Assembly (NCBI GenBank): GCA_022266195.1
Contig: WHVY01000004.1
Coordinates: forward strand, 9,937,501 to 10,001,500
Length of the DNA stretch: 64,000 nt
Direction of reading: 5' to 3'
Source: Tetranychus cinnabarinus
Taxonomy: Eukaryota > Arthropoda > Arachnida > Trombidiformes > Tetranychidae
Both the position numbers and the translations under genes were made by a program. This document shows, piece by piece, positions 48,001 to 60,901 of the stretch (its first letter is position 1; each line of letters opens with the position of its first letter). The notes under the pieces are model-generated. The model was not told the origin of the DNA and ran no database searches. It saw nothing but the letters and a program-made list of their open reading frames with translations.

Positions 48001-51000
48001 TTCTGCTATCCTGGTGTGAAATTAGTTTTTATCCCTGCTGATATTGTTGCTGTAGATCGTAATAATTTAATAGATAATTGTTTGAATGTTCAACTGTTAT
48101 TGATACTTATTTATATCGATCATTAAGCTTCCAAACAGTTAATAACTTGAGAATATCTTTTGATTTAAAGTTGCTTTGCCTTTGAATGGTTGTTTACAAT
48201 CTTGGTTTTGCACTTTTATTTAATATCCATCGATAAACCAATCAAGATGTTCGGTAAAAGATTTCTTCGGTGGTTGGTTTAATCATTGACTTGAATAGTA
48301 TTGATGATTTGTTTCTAGACTGAAATCAATATAATCAATTTTACATCATGTTAAACGAAATGAGAGAAGCTGCAACAAAGACAATGAGTTAAACTTTTCC
48401 TTCTCGCACATCTCGTCAGTTGATCTTGACTACAAATTAACCTTCATTTAAATTGTAATCACCTTGGATAGAAGTATCAATAAATGATTGTCAGGAAAAT
48501 TTATTAAAATATTTGAATAAGTCTGCTATTTAGCAGATTTCCAATGGCAATTCAAAATGGTACTAGAGTTGCCTGGTATAAGTTGAGCCAAGACTTTGTA
48601 AGATACACTTGGAATTGAAATTAGATTGCCCCAATTAAGGGAATTTCGACTGATTGTTGACTTAAGAATAACAAAATGATAATAAACTTCACATCTCTAA
48701 TGATAAAATAAGATTAAACAAATTAACATTTATACAACATTATTTGAGAAAGGCACATTGTTGCATAGATTGACCTTATTGACTAATTTTTTTGCAAAAC
48801 AATGAGCTCATATCGATAGGGACTGGTTATTAATTACGAATCAAAAATCTCACCATGTAAATACACTTGAAATAAATAGCAATGGAATCAGATTGTTTAA
48901 TCATCTAGAATAGATTCAAATTGACCTTAAAATTGATTTGGTGCAATTATCCAAGGTCAATCAATTGAACACTTGAAAATATTTATAATTAATAGGAGTC
49001 TCTTATATACATAGACTAAAAGCTTCACTTCTTATGGACTTTTATTTATTTGTCTTATTTACCTTAATTATAAAACAATTATTCAACCACTCTGATTGCT
49101 ATTGAAATTGTTAATTTGACTCGTCCTTAAATGATTGACGAATTGTTGAACCACCAACAGGTTAACTGTCTTTTATTAATTGTGTGAAGGAATCCGAGTT
49201 GTTTCACTTCTGGTTATTTCCAGTCTCATCAATCATTCATTACCGAGACAATTATTTGAATCGCATGAGTGTTGATTAAGCTAATTGTGTTTGGTCTTGA
49301 TCGTTTATTAAAACCAATCTGCACTGATATTTACAATTGTTTTTAATTTCTTTGCTTCTAAGTTAACCCTTAACTGTGACTACATTTGTTTACTGTTTAT
49401 AAATAGTAACCTTGGCTTGTTAACCAACCATAGAGTGAAAGAGATTGAAGATGATAATTTCATCAATTCAACTGATCCAGTTGAGTGTAATTAATTTGTT
49501 TGAAGCTGTAAAAATACAGTTGCATACCATGATTTAATGATTAATGGTGACCAGTTGAAAGTCAACGGTTAGGCTGTTAAACACAATTGACCGCTTAGTT
49601 TGGTAATCTATTGAAATAAGGCCAAGCAATGGTGTGATCGGGTTAAATTTATTTAGAACAATTAAGAAATATTTAAGACCAAATGGTGATCAAAAGGCGA
49701 TGACGAAGGTGATCTTGCTGATTTACGTAATTTACTTGTACATCCTTGATGGTTTACACCGATAAAAAGATTGGCTTTTTAGGTTCACCAACAGAACTGA
49801 TATGAAAAATAAAAATAAAACCAAACAGTAACCATTAAAATTGGTGGATCAAATTGAATTCAAAAGATGCGGATAAACTTGATAACGTAATAAGGTAGTG
49901 AAGATGGTGACTAGCAAATTATAAGATTAAGATTATTGATAAAAAACTCTTGTATCGGGTCATCATTTTTGTTGATGTTTTTGCTTTTGGTGTTGCTTTT
50001 TGTTGTTTTTTAATGTTAATCTACACTTTTTGTGGGTTATTATTTATAAGTTGATTTTAATTGAAATGAGGACACAAAATAAAGTGATTACCAACCAGTT
50101 TACCAATAAAATGAAAGACAAAACTGAAAGTGTCATATTTGGGTTCAACTTTCTCATCATTTTCTGGTTACATCTGGTAATATGGTTTACTCCATAAATA
50201 ATGATTTTTTGATAGCAAATTTTGCTCAACCAATGATCAAATTAAATATTTTTTAGATTTAACTGACAAGACTCAATCTAATTGATCCTTTCGTTTTCTG
50301 TCAACAGTAAACATCTCAATACTCAATCTTGAGATGATCATGAATAAAATTAAGGTCAAGTTTATTATTTTTCACTGTCCACCAAAATCAAGGTTAAACC
50401 AGAAGGAATTCAATCAGATTGAAACTCATCTCTTAAATAACATTTTTATTGTTTCTGATAAATAAAGGCATAAATCTGTGAATTACAATTTAAATTATAG
50501 ACGATCGCCCTGGACCCTTCCTCTGTTAATTATATAATAAAATGCATAAAATTTTGAAAATCCATAGGCCTTTCTTAGTTAACTAAATTTAAAGACAAAT
50601 TCAAACTGTTTTACTTTAATTGCCAATTGAATTGAAAGGTAGTTGATTGAATAGATGATGTAGATGAGGCATTTTGTTGCGGATTTGGTTTTAATATTTA
50701 AATTTTTAGCTGAATTACAACTCAATTGCTATCCAAGAACAAGAATGATAATACAATGCACATTGCATAGTGAAGTAAACAATCAAACTAGGAAACGATA
50801 AACTATTGATTGAGTATCTTATTGTTAGGAGAAAAAAAGGATTGAAATACATTGAAATATAATAAAAGCTTATTTCTTGTCACCTTTATACAATTTTTTG
50901 GTCATTTTGATCATTTGAAGCGCAACAAATTACATCAATCAATCGGAATTGATTAAAATGTTTACCCTTTCATTTCAAATTTAACCAATTTAATGGTTTG

Positions 51001-51771
51001 CTTCATGATTGCTTCATTGCTTTATTGGTCTTGGACATACAGATACACATTCAGTGACCTGTAAAATAATTTGACGAGCAAATGGTCAACAATTTTCATA
51101 ATTTTTTCTCATACGTTAATTATTTAACGGTATTAATGGCTATTCTTGGTTAAGAAACTGATCAACCAAACAGTTGACTGTAACTATTGTAATTTTCAAT
51201 CTTTTTTTGGTCCAAGATTAAGCCAGCTATGGTTTAGCTAATGATTAACCGATTCAATGTTTAGCCAACTTGAAAATCTTGTTTCAACTGAAGATGAGAA
51301 TGATGAAGATGATGATGATTGTGGTGGTGGTGGTGGTAGTGAAATAGGAGGGAAGAGAGTTGAAGAGTGTAAGGTTGATGAGATCAATTTCAAGTTTATC
51401 TTTGAAAGTTCATTTAACTTTGAATTTTTGGGCAATCATAGCCATTTTATTTGCCCTGTTTTTATCCTTCATTCTCAGGCCTTGCCTCTTTCGTCATCAT
51501 CATCTTCATCTTTCTCAATTCAGCTCATTTATCCTCATCTTTTTACAACATCAGTCTCATCATTTTCTCACTGATTTTCTCCTTTTTTGTTAAAAAGATA
51601 AACCAACTTGTTCCCTTTTTCAGTTCGCTTTCACCTCAGTCGCAACAATTTTGCCCATCAATCAGAGTCTTGTGTATCCATTTAGTGTGAAAGTTGATCT
51701 TATTTTAATTCTTAGCCAATCATTTCAATTGTTTTATTTAATTTAATTCTAATCTACAAACATTTTTAAAC
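45098..51771. other. Gene-poor region of 6.7 kb
   Basis: No intact gene, RNA gene or clear transposon is visible. The first part holds the SLC30A1 3' UTR. On the minus strand, 47822-47604 is open for 72 codons without an ATG and reads protein-like (DYKRLEQIIIARDRCG, LVREIQMIRMDNFILNLE). Just beside it, a GAACACATCAC.ATAATTG block is repeated (about 47542 and 47858). The end (51257-51574) has GATGAT and GGTGGT runs giving a low-complexity Asp/Gly/Ser frame that is not treated as a gene. Regulatory DNA of the flanking genes is likely but not identifiable. Confidence 0.5.
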
Positions 51772-52771
51772 ATGAAATTCGTTCTGATCACCGTCATACT
51801 CTGTTATCTTCAAACATCTTCACTGGCTCAACGTTTTGTTTCTGGTCCTTGTCCAGTGATTGATCCTCCTGAAAACTTTCAAAAACAAAAGGTAAGAATA
51901 TTTTTTAATTTAAATTTTATCAATTATCATTTAATTAATTATTAGGTTGATTAGAAATACAAAATTTGCGCCTTTTTTACAGTTCTTCGGTCATTGGATT
52001 GAAACTGAAAAAACTCCTTCAATGTTTGACCTGATGATGAGATGTATGACTGTTGAATATTCCGATGACAAAGATGGCTCAATTGATGTAGCTGTTAAAG
52101 GAGTTTCACTGTAAGCATGTGTTTTTTAATTTGAAAATCTTCATTAATATATTTTAAATTACTGTTTATTCATTTAATTAGTGGTGGTATTCCTGTTTCG
52201 ATTTCTGGTGATGGTTTGATTCAAGATATTAATCGAGCTGGTTTCTATAATGTGAGATATGGATTAGGAATGCCGATGCAAGGTACTCAAGTAACAGTTG
52301 TTGATACTGATTACAATGAATATGCCTTAATCTATTCATGTACAAACAGTTTGCTCAGCGGATTATTTCACTCTGGTAAGTATGAATAACTTTATCTAGA
52401 ATTAGTAACTTTAGTAAATTATTATTGAAAGATTTTTGCCGATAAAATTAAATGCTCTTGAGTACCAATTTTCATAATAAAAATTTTCACTGGTTATGAA
52501 GGAGCTTGAAACTGTTCATTTTTGTGGTGTTATTGATTAATTGTCATTCTTATTTTTCTTTGCCTTTTCAGAGTATATTTGGCTTTTATCTCGTGACGGA
52601 TCTTTAAGTAATCCAACCCGTCAGAATATTTATGAAAAATTGGATAACCTGAAAATCAACCGATCAGGTTTACAGTTAAGCGATAGGACTGGTTGCCCAT
52701 CTAATGTAACGAGAGAAGGTGATGCTGATTTGGCTGCAGTTCAAACCACCCAGCTTCCAATTGTCCAATAA
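51772..52771 (+). CDS. Secreted lipocalin, apolipoprotein D-like
   Basis: Four exons (51772-51891, 51983-52110, 52182-52375, 52572-52771) give 213 residues. A signal peptide (MKFVLITVILCYLQTSSLAQ) is followed by CPVIDPPENF and the lipocalin first-strand motif in divergent form, FFGHWIETE (G-x-W), directly after intron 1. Eight-strand barrel spacing, a DTDYNEYALIYSC strand (the TDY/YALIYSC motif of ApoD-like lipocalins) and EYIWLLSRDGSL complete the fold, with the C-terminal disulphide Cys at TGCPS. ApoD-type lipocalins carry small hydrophobic molecules outside the cell. Ligand and expression are unknown. The gene sits alone next to the gene-poor region. Confidence 0.9.
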
Positions 52772-53721
52772 AGCTAGATGAGGTGATGCTTTAAACTTGA
52801 TATAATCATAATTTAATGTCTTCATCCTATTTGCAACTATTTAAATCATCGAGACCATATTCATTTTCTGCATCAACATCTTCAATCTAAATTATTCTCA
52901 CCTACTTTTTTTCGCCCTTTCGTTTTGTTCTGCTTATCCAACATCAGTAAAGTGCGATTTTATTTCACTAATCGAGGTGAATATAATATTTGAATACTTG
53001 AACTATCCAGGCTAAAGAATCAACAAACACTATCAATCTTGATCTTTAACCTTTCTCTCTTGCTTTCATTAATTGATAAGTACAAGTTGAGATAAAGGTT
53101 GAGAGTTTGTCCATCTCTCTTGTCTCTCTTTCTCCCCCAGGATCAGGACAGTCTAACTGTTAATTTAGGTTAAACTGGTTATTACTGGACTTGTAACATC
53201 CAATTTTATTTCTTATAAACCTTTCCGCATTAATACCCTTTCATCGACCATTTATCCATCCTGGAATGAAACACACCACCGTTACTTCATCTAAATACAA
53301 TTTTATCCATAAGATTAATTTATATTCATTTTTACTTAATTTATAAAACTAAATTAAATTTTTCTATTATTTATAAAAAAAATAAGTCTATTTTTATCCA
53401 AGCATCTGAATCAATAAATTACTATCGCCAGTAAAGATGAAAATCTACTAGAAATTGTTCGTTTAAGTCAAAGTCATACATGTATAATCCAAATTGCAAA
53501 CCGACAATTTCATTGACTACAATTCTTGGCAATTATATTTTCATTTGGCCATTATCGAAGATTTGAAATCATCTTTATTGGTGATATGATTTTAGAACTT
53601 AAAAAACGGAAAGGAAGAGACGGAGAAAGTTTGAGAAAGGATAAAATCATCAGTTTTCCGGGAAGGAAAATCAATATAATCAGAGTTACAAAATGTTTAG
53701 TTCATTATATGAAATAGCTGA
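52772..53721. other. Convergent intergenic sequence between the lipocalin gene and ATG3
   Basis: No gene seen. The open frame at 53526-53717 is short and has no domain. Contains the 3' UTRs of both genes. Confidence 0.5.
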
Positions 53722-54893
53722 TCAAATTGTAAAATTTTGAGTGTAATCATATTCAATTGTCGGGATTACAGCTTGAACAAATTTTAAAAATACAATTAGA
53801 TAAACATGAACTCCAAGTTCCTTACCGCCTTCCTCGACAGTCTCGATTATTTTTTTCATGACTTCTGCATGTCTAAGAGAAAAGAAATAAAATTAATAGA
53901 TTACCTCGATTACATACTGCATTATTTGAATGAAAATGTGATATGTACCTGCACGGATGGACTGATGCCATTGGAGGACCTGGAATGTGCGGGTGAGTTT
54001 CCATTGTTACAGTTTTTTTGGCATGATCCGAGCTTATGTCTGTATACATTTCATCGATTGTTAAGGGGTGGTGATTTTCATCATATCCAGTTAACCATAA
54101 CCTTGGTGTCTGATAATATTTATCATAGGTAATATTAAGATCATAGGTACGAGTAGCAACTATAGAGTTGTTATCACCTTCCGACTTTTTCCTACTACTG
54201 GGTTTCACTTCCACCGTCGACTGTTTGATCAGAAAGATAAAGAATTTATTCAAACAACGATTCAAAACTGTAAACCTTAAATCAAAATTGCAACATAAAA
54301 AGCCAACAAACCTGATCTTCTTTGTCCATGAGTCCTGAGGCCATGTATTCATCCATGTCACATGCATCATCCTCATCCTCATCGTCATCATCATCATTAT
54401 CATTATCATCACTCTTCGGTTTATCTTTATTATCATCACCTCCAGAGCCCAGCTTAATTTCATCTGTACCAGATTTGACGGCAGATGTATCAATTTTACA
54501 AGCACCTAGTTCTTCGGTCATCTGACCAACTTCAGATTCTTCATTTTTCAAATCGTAGTGATGGGTATCCACCCATCCTTCGTTGTCATCACCAACTTCT
54601 ATGATTTTCTCATAATTGTCAGTGATTTCCATTGCACTGCACCTTTTATAGCATGGAACATTTTTTGTAACAAGAAATTGTTTGTCCTTGGGTAGGTAGC
54701 TTTTAGTTTTAGCTGGATCTCCGGCTGACCAGCTCCAAGTTGGGCAGTGATGAACTAAATGGTCGCCAGCAACCACAAATTCTTCAGGAGTTAATACACC
54801 AGTTTCTCTGAATTTGGATTCTCTGAGAACAGGACTAATATATTCAGCGATGGCATAACCAGTCCGTTTAAAGCTATTGAATAGTTCAGACAT
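53722..54893 (-). CDS. ATG3: Ubiquitin-like-conjugating enzyme ATG3
   Basis: Exons 54893-54312, 54220-53949 and 53872-53722 give 334 residues. The N-terminal part has AEYISPVLRESKFRETG.LTPEEFV-type sequence and DHLVHHCPTWSWSAG, then FLVTKNVPCYKRC. A long acidic insertion rich in Asp/Glu/Lys (about 135-185) matches the flexible region that binds E1. The E2-like core has RTYDLNITYDKYYQTPRLWL and the catalytic HPC motif (Cys about 284). The C-terminus LKFVQAVIPTIEYDYT is typical. ATG3 transfers Atg8/LC3 to phosphatidylethanolamine during autophagosome growth. The human protein has 314 residues; the extra length is in the acidic loop. Confidence 0.95.
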
Positions 54894-55572
54894 GACTAGT
54901 TCAACAGTATCCTAGATAGTAGCGTATGGATTTTTAAAATAAAAGAAAAAATGGGACAGAGGGTAAAAGTGCACTTGAGAAATAAAGTATAAGGTACCAA
55001 CAAGAGAAAAATATAAAAACAGCTGACAGTATCTGAGAAATACAACACAAACAATGTACAATACAGAGATAAAAGATAATAATCTCAGATTTGACAATGC
55101 GTAACGCAAGACGAAACAAAGGAAGAAGGCGTTAAAATAATTAGATTGTTGAATTTGATAAGTTGATTTTGTCTGAGTTAATTAAATAATTAGTATTAAA
55201 ATGAGGCTAAACATCACAAAAATATCTGATAAAATGTAGCAAAATAAGACTTTAATATTTTACTTTCTTTTTTTTTGTCTTCTCTCTTTTTCATGTATAC
55301 AAAACGCAATATGGCGCGTTCCTCAATATTTTTAAATTTAATTTAAATTCTGAACAAGGATTATTAACCGTTTTTGGTTTTTTTTCACAACTAAATAATT
55401 TGACACAATAGTATCTCACAATTATAGTTGGAAAAAGATTTGTAAATCACTAGAAATTGCGTTTATTGCACCAGAAAGATGATAAAATATAAATTTACTA
55501 AAGTCAATACAATCTTACCATCAATTTTACAGCATACAAAATCGTTTAAAATTTTTTGAATAGCTATAGTAG
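54894..55572. other. Intergenic sequence between ALKBH8 and ATG3
   Basis: No gene seen. Contains the ATG3 promoter and 5' UTR and the ALKBH8 3' UTR. Confidence 0.5.
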
Positions 55573-57495
55573 TCATTTTTTCTGGAAAATAACGCACCAG
55601 TTACCTTGATCGTAATATGATTCTATTATTTCTACTCCATGAACATCGGAAAATAAAAGTTCTAGCTCATGCTCTCTGAAAACATGATAATATCTAAGAA
55701 ACTCTTTATCCTGATTTTTGTCTTTCCATGGAACAAATAAATCTTGCTGTTTAAATTCTGTTCTATTACAGTGAACTGGTAAATTTGGTGCAGATTCAAT
55801 AATTTTATCAGTTTCGGCATTTCCTTTTGCTTTGATATAAACACTCTTATTTCCATCTTTAACCTGTTCCAAAGCCCAAACATAGACAAGCCCAGTTCCT
55901 CCGGTCACAAGAATACGTGACATTTCAATGAGAGATGCAACACGCCGTTCTTTGGATGCTAAATGGTGTATCACAGCAATACATATAAGATGATCGACAG
56001 ATGAATCTCGAAAAGGTAAATTTAGAATATTGCAGCCTAATACTTCCATTTGTTTTTGTCGACATATTTCTAAAAGTTGCAAGCTCGTATCACATCCAAT
56101 ACTAATTAAGTTCTTGCTAATATTCAAATATTTTCCATTTCCACAACCAATATCGCACAGAATTGATCCGAGTGGTAAGGAATCGAGAAATTGTTTTACT
56201 CTTGGCCATGGCTTGTATCGAGTCCTGTCAAAATCACCAGCAATCTTATCATACACCTTGTAAACAAATTCATCTTCCATCTGTGCTGAATCAGCAATAT
56301 CAACCGCTTTATCTTTTTGGCTATCACAAAATTCAGGATAATCTGTTGAAAAATAAAGAAAAATTTTAATAATTCTATAAAAGCTAAACAAAAATTGAAT
56401 CAATTTACCACAGGAGCATTTCGTGTCTCTAAATTTTCTAAAGGTAAAAGAGACGCGAGTTGATCTTTCCTTGATTAGGAATTGGTCAAGATCTTCAGGT
56501 CTATGAAATGCGTCATATTTGCGACAAGCTATTCCATGTTTCCAGCAATAACGAGCTTTATCTTTTAAGATAAGAAGACTACGTCTTTTCAACAAAACAC
56601 AACAATTATTACGTTCTTCGTACTTTTTACAACTATTGCCTAGTCGCTCAAAATCCATAACTATATCCGAACCAAGAGACAGTGAAACGATCTCATCTTC
56701 GCAACATGAGTGTGTATCAATATGCATGGGAATTCCTTGGCCTTTTTCGTACATATTAACAGTTATTTGATCAGGCATATATGAAATTAACTGAGCTTCT
56801 TTCCACTCTGTAGCTAGTTTTATCAAAGAATCCGGAATAGGGTCAATCATACTGTCATCTATGATACCATTGATTGAATAATCAAATCGTCGACCAAAGT
56901 GTTTGACTTTTCTATTTTTGAGATGTTCGACTTTAGAATCCGAATTCCAATCGATAAGCTTGAGCAGCATTGCTTCGTCTTCTTCATTGATAATCTCGTT
57001 CAGTACTTTCATTCCTTCAGGTTGTTGTGAGAAAAGTTTTTTAATATTTTCTTGACATGTATCTACCAATTTTTGAGCCACATGATCAGCAATTTGAAAC
57101 AGATAGATTACCTTATTGATTTTGGAAGCGAAAATTCCATTAAATTTGTTAACTAAATCATACGCAAAATCAGAATCGACAAATTTTAACAGCGAGTATC
57201 TCCTGTTGTTGAATAAAAATACATTTTGAATGGATTCACATGGGTAGAATAAATCAAAAATATCTTCATATGAGTTTCCAGTTAAAAGGCCAACATTTCC
57301 AAGAAAAACATACTGCAATTAATGAGATTAGACCCAGATTATAAGTCGAGAGATTAAAATAAAATTGACATTAATCTTGATATTTACCGGCGAAAGAGTT
57401 TCGATAACATTCACATCAATATTTAAATCATCTGCGAGAGATTTAAGATATTTGGTTTGTCTCTTGTTGACCTTATTTGACCTGAAAGTTGCCAT
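55573..57495 (-). CDS. ALKBH8: tRNA wobble-uridine dioxygenase/methyltransferase ALKBH8
   Basis: Exons 57495-57388, 57312-56409 and 56342-55573 give 593 residues. Domains in order: a divergent N-terminal RRM (about 36-105); an AlkB-type Fe(II)/2-oxoglutarate dioxygenase with HIDTH (His about 233, Asp 235), a distal metal His in WKHGIACRKY (about 295) and RVSFTFR for 2-oxoglutarate; a Cys-rich zinc-binding turn (CSCDYPEFC) across intron 2; and a class I methyltransferase with LCDIGCGNGKY (about 400). It ends YYDQGNWCVIFQK. The methyltransferase makes mcm5U34 in cytosolic tRNAs, and the dioxygenase hydroxylates it in tRNA-Gly. Intron 2 (56408-56343) has no stop codon and a length divisible by three, so retention would keep the frame. 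It is head-to-head with GTPBP3. Confidence 0.95.
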
Positions 57496-58017
57496 TCTTT
57501 TACTACAGAAGATAATTGGATAATTTATTGCTTAAATTGTATAATTAAAACACAAAACACAAAAAAAATCTGAGATAAAAATGCACCAAGTTTCAAAACA
57601 AACAAGTCAAGTCTGGTAATCAAACCGCGCGTAATTTGATTGTAACTTTTTCAAAAGATCATTGATTTCATCAAGTCTTCGAAGTTTTCGAGACAAATTT
57701 ACGAAAATATATTCACATAATGGCCAATACACAGTAATTAGTGATTAAATATGTTTGAGAAATGTAAATGGTAATTTAGTGAATATAAACAGCTGATTTT
57801 GTTTACATGTTCCGGATCAAAACATGTTTAATTTAAGATGTTTCAATTGATTGGTTTCAAAACTTGATGCCTCTAATAGGTCTTTGATTTATACTGTTTT
57901 CTTGTTTATATCCGCTTCATATTCATGCTACATGCATTAGATTCGTGCATATCGTGATTTATTTCTGTTATAAGTGATGCTCCACTTTCAAAGATAACAA
58001 ATCAATGAAATAAAACT
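57496..58017. promoter_or_regulatory. Divergent promoter region of ALKBH8 and GTPBP3
   Basis: 522 bp between the two start codons, without other genes. A relatively GC-richer stretch (near 57600-57640) may mark core promoter sequence. Shared control of the two tRNA-modification genes is inferred from arrangement only. Confidence 0.5.
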
Positions 58018-59795
58018 ATGAACAATTTATCTGTGCCAAAAGTGATATCTTCAATGTTAAACAGATTTATTTCTCGTACTTTGGTCTTCAAATCTCATGT
58101 GACCCAAATCGACCAAATTGTTAGAAAAGCTTCAACAATCTATGCGCTTTCTACTGGTTTAAGTGGTAAAGGAACAGCCATAGCTGTTATAAGGATCTCT
58201 GGCGATGCGACATTTAATGGCCTTTCACTGTTGGTTGGAAATAAATCATGCAGAAAACTTGAAACAAATCCAAGGAAAGCAATTTTATCTGACCTTAATC
58301 ATCCAGGTACCCATGAATTAATAGACAAAGGTTTGGTTTTTTGGTTTCCTAAGCCAAATAGTTATACAGGTGAAGATACGGCTGAATTGCATGTTCATGG
58401 ATCAAGAGCTGTGGTATCATTGTTACTTCGAACTCTTGGGACAATTTCTGATTTCAAACCAGCTGAAGAAGGAGAGTTTACTCGACGAGCTTTTATCAAT
58501 GGAAAACTGGATCTTATAGAAGCAGAAGGATTAGCATCATTAATTTCATCCCAAACTGATGCTCAAAGGCGTTTAGCTATGCAAGCTTTAGACGGTAATG
58601 TGAGTAAACTTTATACGCAATGGAGACAAACTGTACTCAAATCGATAGCTCATCTCGAGGCGATTATAAATTTTTCTGAAGATGAAATGATTGATGAGAC
58701 CATTCTGGATAAAGTTCAAGAAGAAATGGTTCAATTAAAAGAGTCTATCAGGAAATTTCTGAAAGAAGCTTCACGAAGAAGTGAATTAATCAAAGGAGGT
58801 GTTAACATGGCAATAATAGGTTTGCCTAATGTAGGCAAAAGCACTTTATTGAATAAATTGTGTAAGTCTGAGCAGCATTTTGTCTCATTTTGGAACTTTT
58901 TACATTTAAAAAGGAAAATTTTACAGCTTCCTAGTTAATTATTTAACATTCATATTTACATATTCACTTTAACTTGCTTTTATAATTGGTTTCAATATCA
59001 TGAGTAACAATTATTTCCAGGTCGTAGAGATTTGTCTATTGTTTCACCAATCAGCGGAACTACTAGAGATATTGTTGAAGGATACTTGGACATCAAAGGC
59101 TGGTCCGTTCGAGTCAGTGATACTGCTGGTTTGAAGGACACTTGCATTCAAGATCCAATTGAGTTGGAAGGTATTAGAAGAGCTAAACAAAGGTAATTTA
59201 GCATGCAAATAATGCTTCAAAATTTCTTAATTGTCCTTTAGAATCGATCTAGACTTGACTGATTTTTGTTTTTATTCCATGTAGGGCTATCGAGGCGGAT
59301 TTAGTACTTTTAGTTGTGGATGGATCGTGTTTACTTTTAGATTCTGAGAAGACCAATTTTACTCAATACATCCAAAATTTTGAAGATGTTTTAAGTAGTG
59401 AAAAACAGGTGATTTATATCATCAACAAGATGGATCTTTTAAATGAAAGTGAAATCAATCGATTGAAAAGCTTAATTCCAGCAGAAAATTCATCCTTAGT
59501 TAGCTGTAAGACAGAACAGTCATTGGATGAACTGATAGAAATTATCGGGAATAATATAAGCAGTCTCTGTGGAAATGTTCAAAATGAACAGATATTTATC
59601 ACTGATAGACACCAAACTCATTTGAAAAAAATTTGTGAGGCTTTAGAAAGTTCTATGCAATATTTTGACCATGATCTAGCTCTTGCTGGGTTTTATCTAC
59701 GTCAGTGTGTTGATGAAATATCCAGCATAACGGGTAAAATAAGCACTGAAGATATCCTTGATGTTATATTCAAGGACTTTTGTATAGGAAAATAA
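58018..59795 (+). CDS. GTPBP3: tRNA modification GTPase GTPBP3 (MnmE/MSS1), mitochondrial
   Basis: Exons 58018-58861, 59021-59192 and 59285-59795 give 508 residues. A basic, Ser-rich N-terminal presequence (about 1-38) fits mitochondrial import. The TrmE N-terminal domain begins TIYALSTGLSGKGTAIAVIRISG and contains NSYTGEDTAELHVHG and EEGEFTRRAFINGKLDL. The helical domain is interrupted by the G domain: GLPNVGKS (268-275), ISGTTRD, DTAG and NKMD. The C-terminus ends in the catalytic/folate-linked C-x-G-K motif FCIGK. With MTO1, GTPBP3 installs taurinomethyl-type groups on U34 of mitochondrial tRNAs. The stop codon lies within the poly(A) hexamer. Confidence 0.96.
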
Positions 59796-59796
59796 A
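59791..59796 (+). terminator. Poly(A) signal overlapping the GTPBP3 stop codon
   Basis: AATAAA at 59791-59796 contains the TAA stop at 59793-59795, implying a 3' UTR of only a few tens of bases, which would reach or overlap the opposing TM2D3 stop at 59843. Confidence 0.5.
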
Positions 59797-59842
59797 GTGA
59801 TCCACCACGAAAATTTGTCGTAACGCCTAACTAAATGAGTCA

Positions 59843-60901
59843 TCAACTGAAGCTGAAGTCATTAATATATCTTGATCCATCGGCTGGTTTTAAATAGCCT
59901 GTTGAAATTAGAATAATGTCCACTAAAGTCCAAACACCAAATCCACCGAAACTGAATAATTTTCCAATACCTTCTTGCCAATAACCTAGGTAAAATCTAT
60001 CGATTCCAAATCCACCGAAAGTAACACTATGAACGAGAATTGTAAAGAATTAAATCATTTTCATTAAACTCTCATATCGGTTAATTTATTTACCTAAGTA
60101 ATAATGCAGTCGACCACTTATAGCCAGAAACAAAATTGCATATTTTATATCTCTGGAAACTTCTATTTCCGAGGCATAGAACATGAGATTTCATATTGCA
60201 ATCAGTTAAATATCTGGAGTTGATACGACAGGTAAAACTTGGTGTACAGTGGTAGTTGATTTCAGGAAATTGGTAGCAATAGGCACAAGTATAATTGTGA
60301 TAAACAGTTTTTGATCCCTGTTAAGTGAAAATGAACAGAAATGAATAAAAAATTAGATAAGATATGCATAACGAATTGTAAAATAAAAATTTCACATTAC
60401 CTGGCAATCAATATTTTCTTTAACTCTACATTCCACCGATTTCAATTCTCCAAAATCACAGGTGTAATCATACGCACAGTCTAAGCAATCTATTGATAAA
60501 TTTTGACATGGTTGCATACGATTTGTTGAGCATAAGGTTTTATAGAATTTACTGTCACCACTGGATTCATCTGACTTATCAGATAATGGTTTTGAAGATG
60601 GTGCTGGTAAAGCATGAGTGGGTGATCTTGAGCTAGCACCGTCACTCACAGGACTAGTTGATAAAGGTGATGATGATGATGATGACCCAAATGAGTTTGA
60701 ATTAATCAATTTTGAAGATGATAGAAGGTTATAAGCAGTCAAATGTCCTCTAGATTCAATTAAGTCACCAGAATCATTGTTGATTAAAACATCATTGCTG
60801 TTAGCATGGGTTATTTCATTATGAGCATTAAGTTTGTTGTTGTAAGAGAAAACTAAACATAATATGATGCTTGTTATTAGGTACTTGTGTAAACGGTACA
60901 T
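59843..60901 (-). CDS. TM2D3: TM2 domain-containing protein 3 (Almondex)
   Basis: Exons 60901-60401, 60317-60094 and 60026-59843 give 302 residues. It has a signal peptide (MYRLHKYLITSIILCLVFSY), a long Ser/Asn-rich extracellular part, then a Cys-rich region (CQNLSIDCLDCAYDYTCDFG, CAYCYQFPEINYHC). Two transmembrane helices follow, joined by the DRF motif in GGFGIDRFYLGYWQ. The second half, KLFSFGGFGVWTLVDIILIS, is typical of TM2 proteins. In Drosophila, Almondex acts in Notch signalling in neurogenic tissue; the other TM2D proteins form related membrane factors. The start was set at 60901 because the upstream extension lacks an ATG. It is tail-to-tail with GTPBP3 and head-to-head with CLPTM1L. 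Confidence 0.92.

Noticed and set aside
51257..51574. 105-codon frame with Asp, Gly and Ser runs upstream of the lipocalin gene
   Set aside because: Made by GAT and GGT triplet repeats and a TCA run; no domain, and overlapping frames are equally open.
54322..54525. Ser-rich plus-strand frame
   Set aside because: Antisense shadow of the acidic loop of ATG3.
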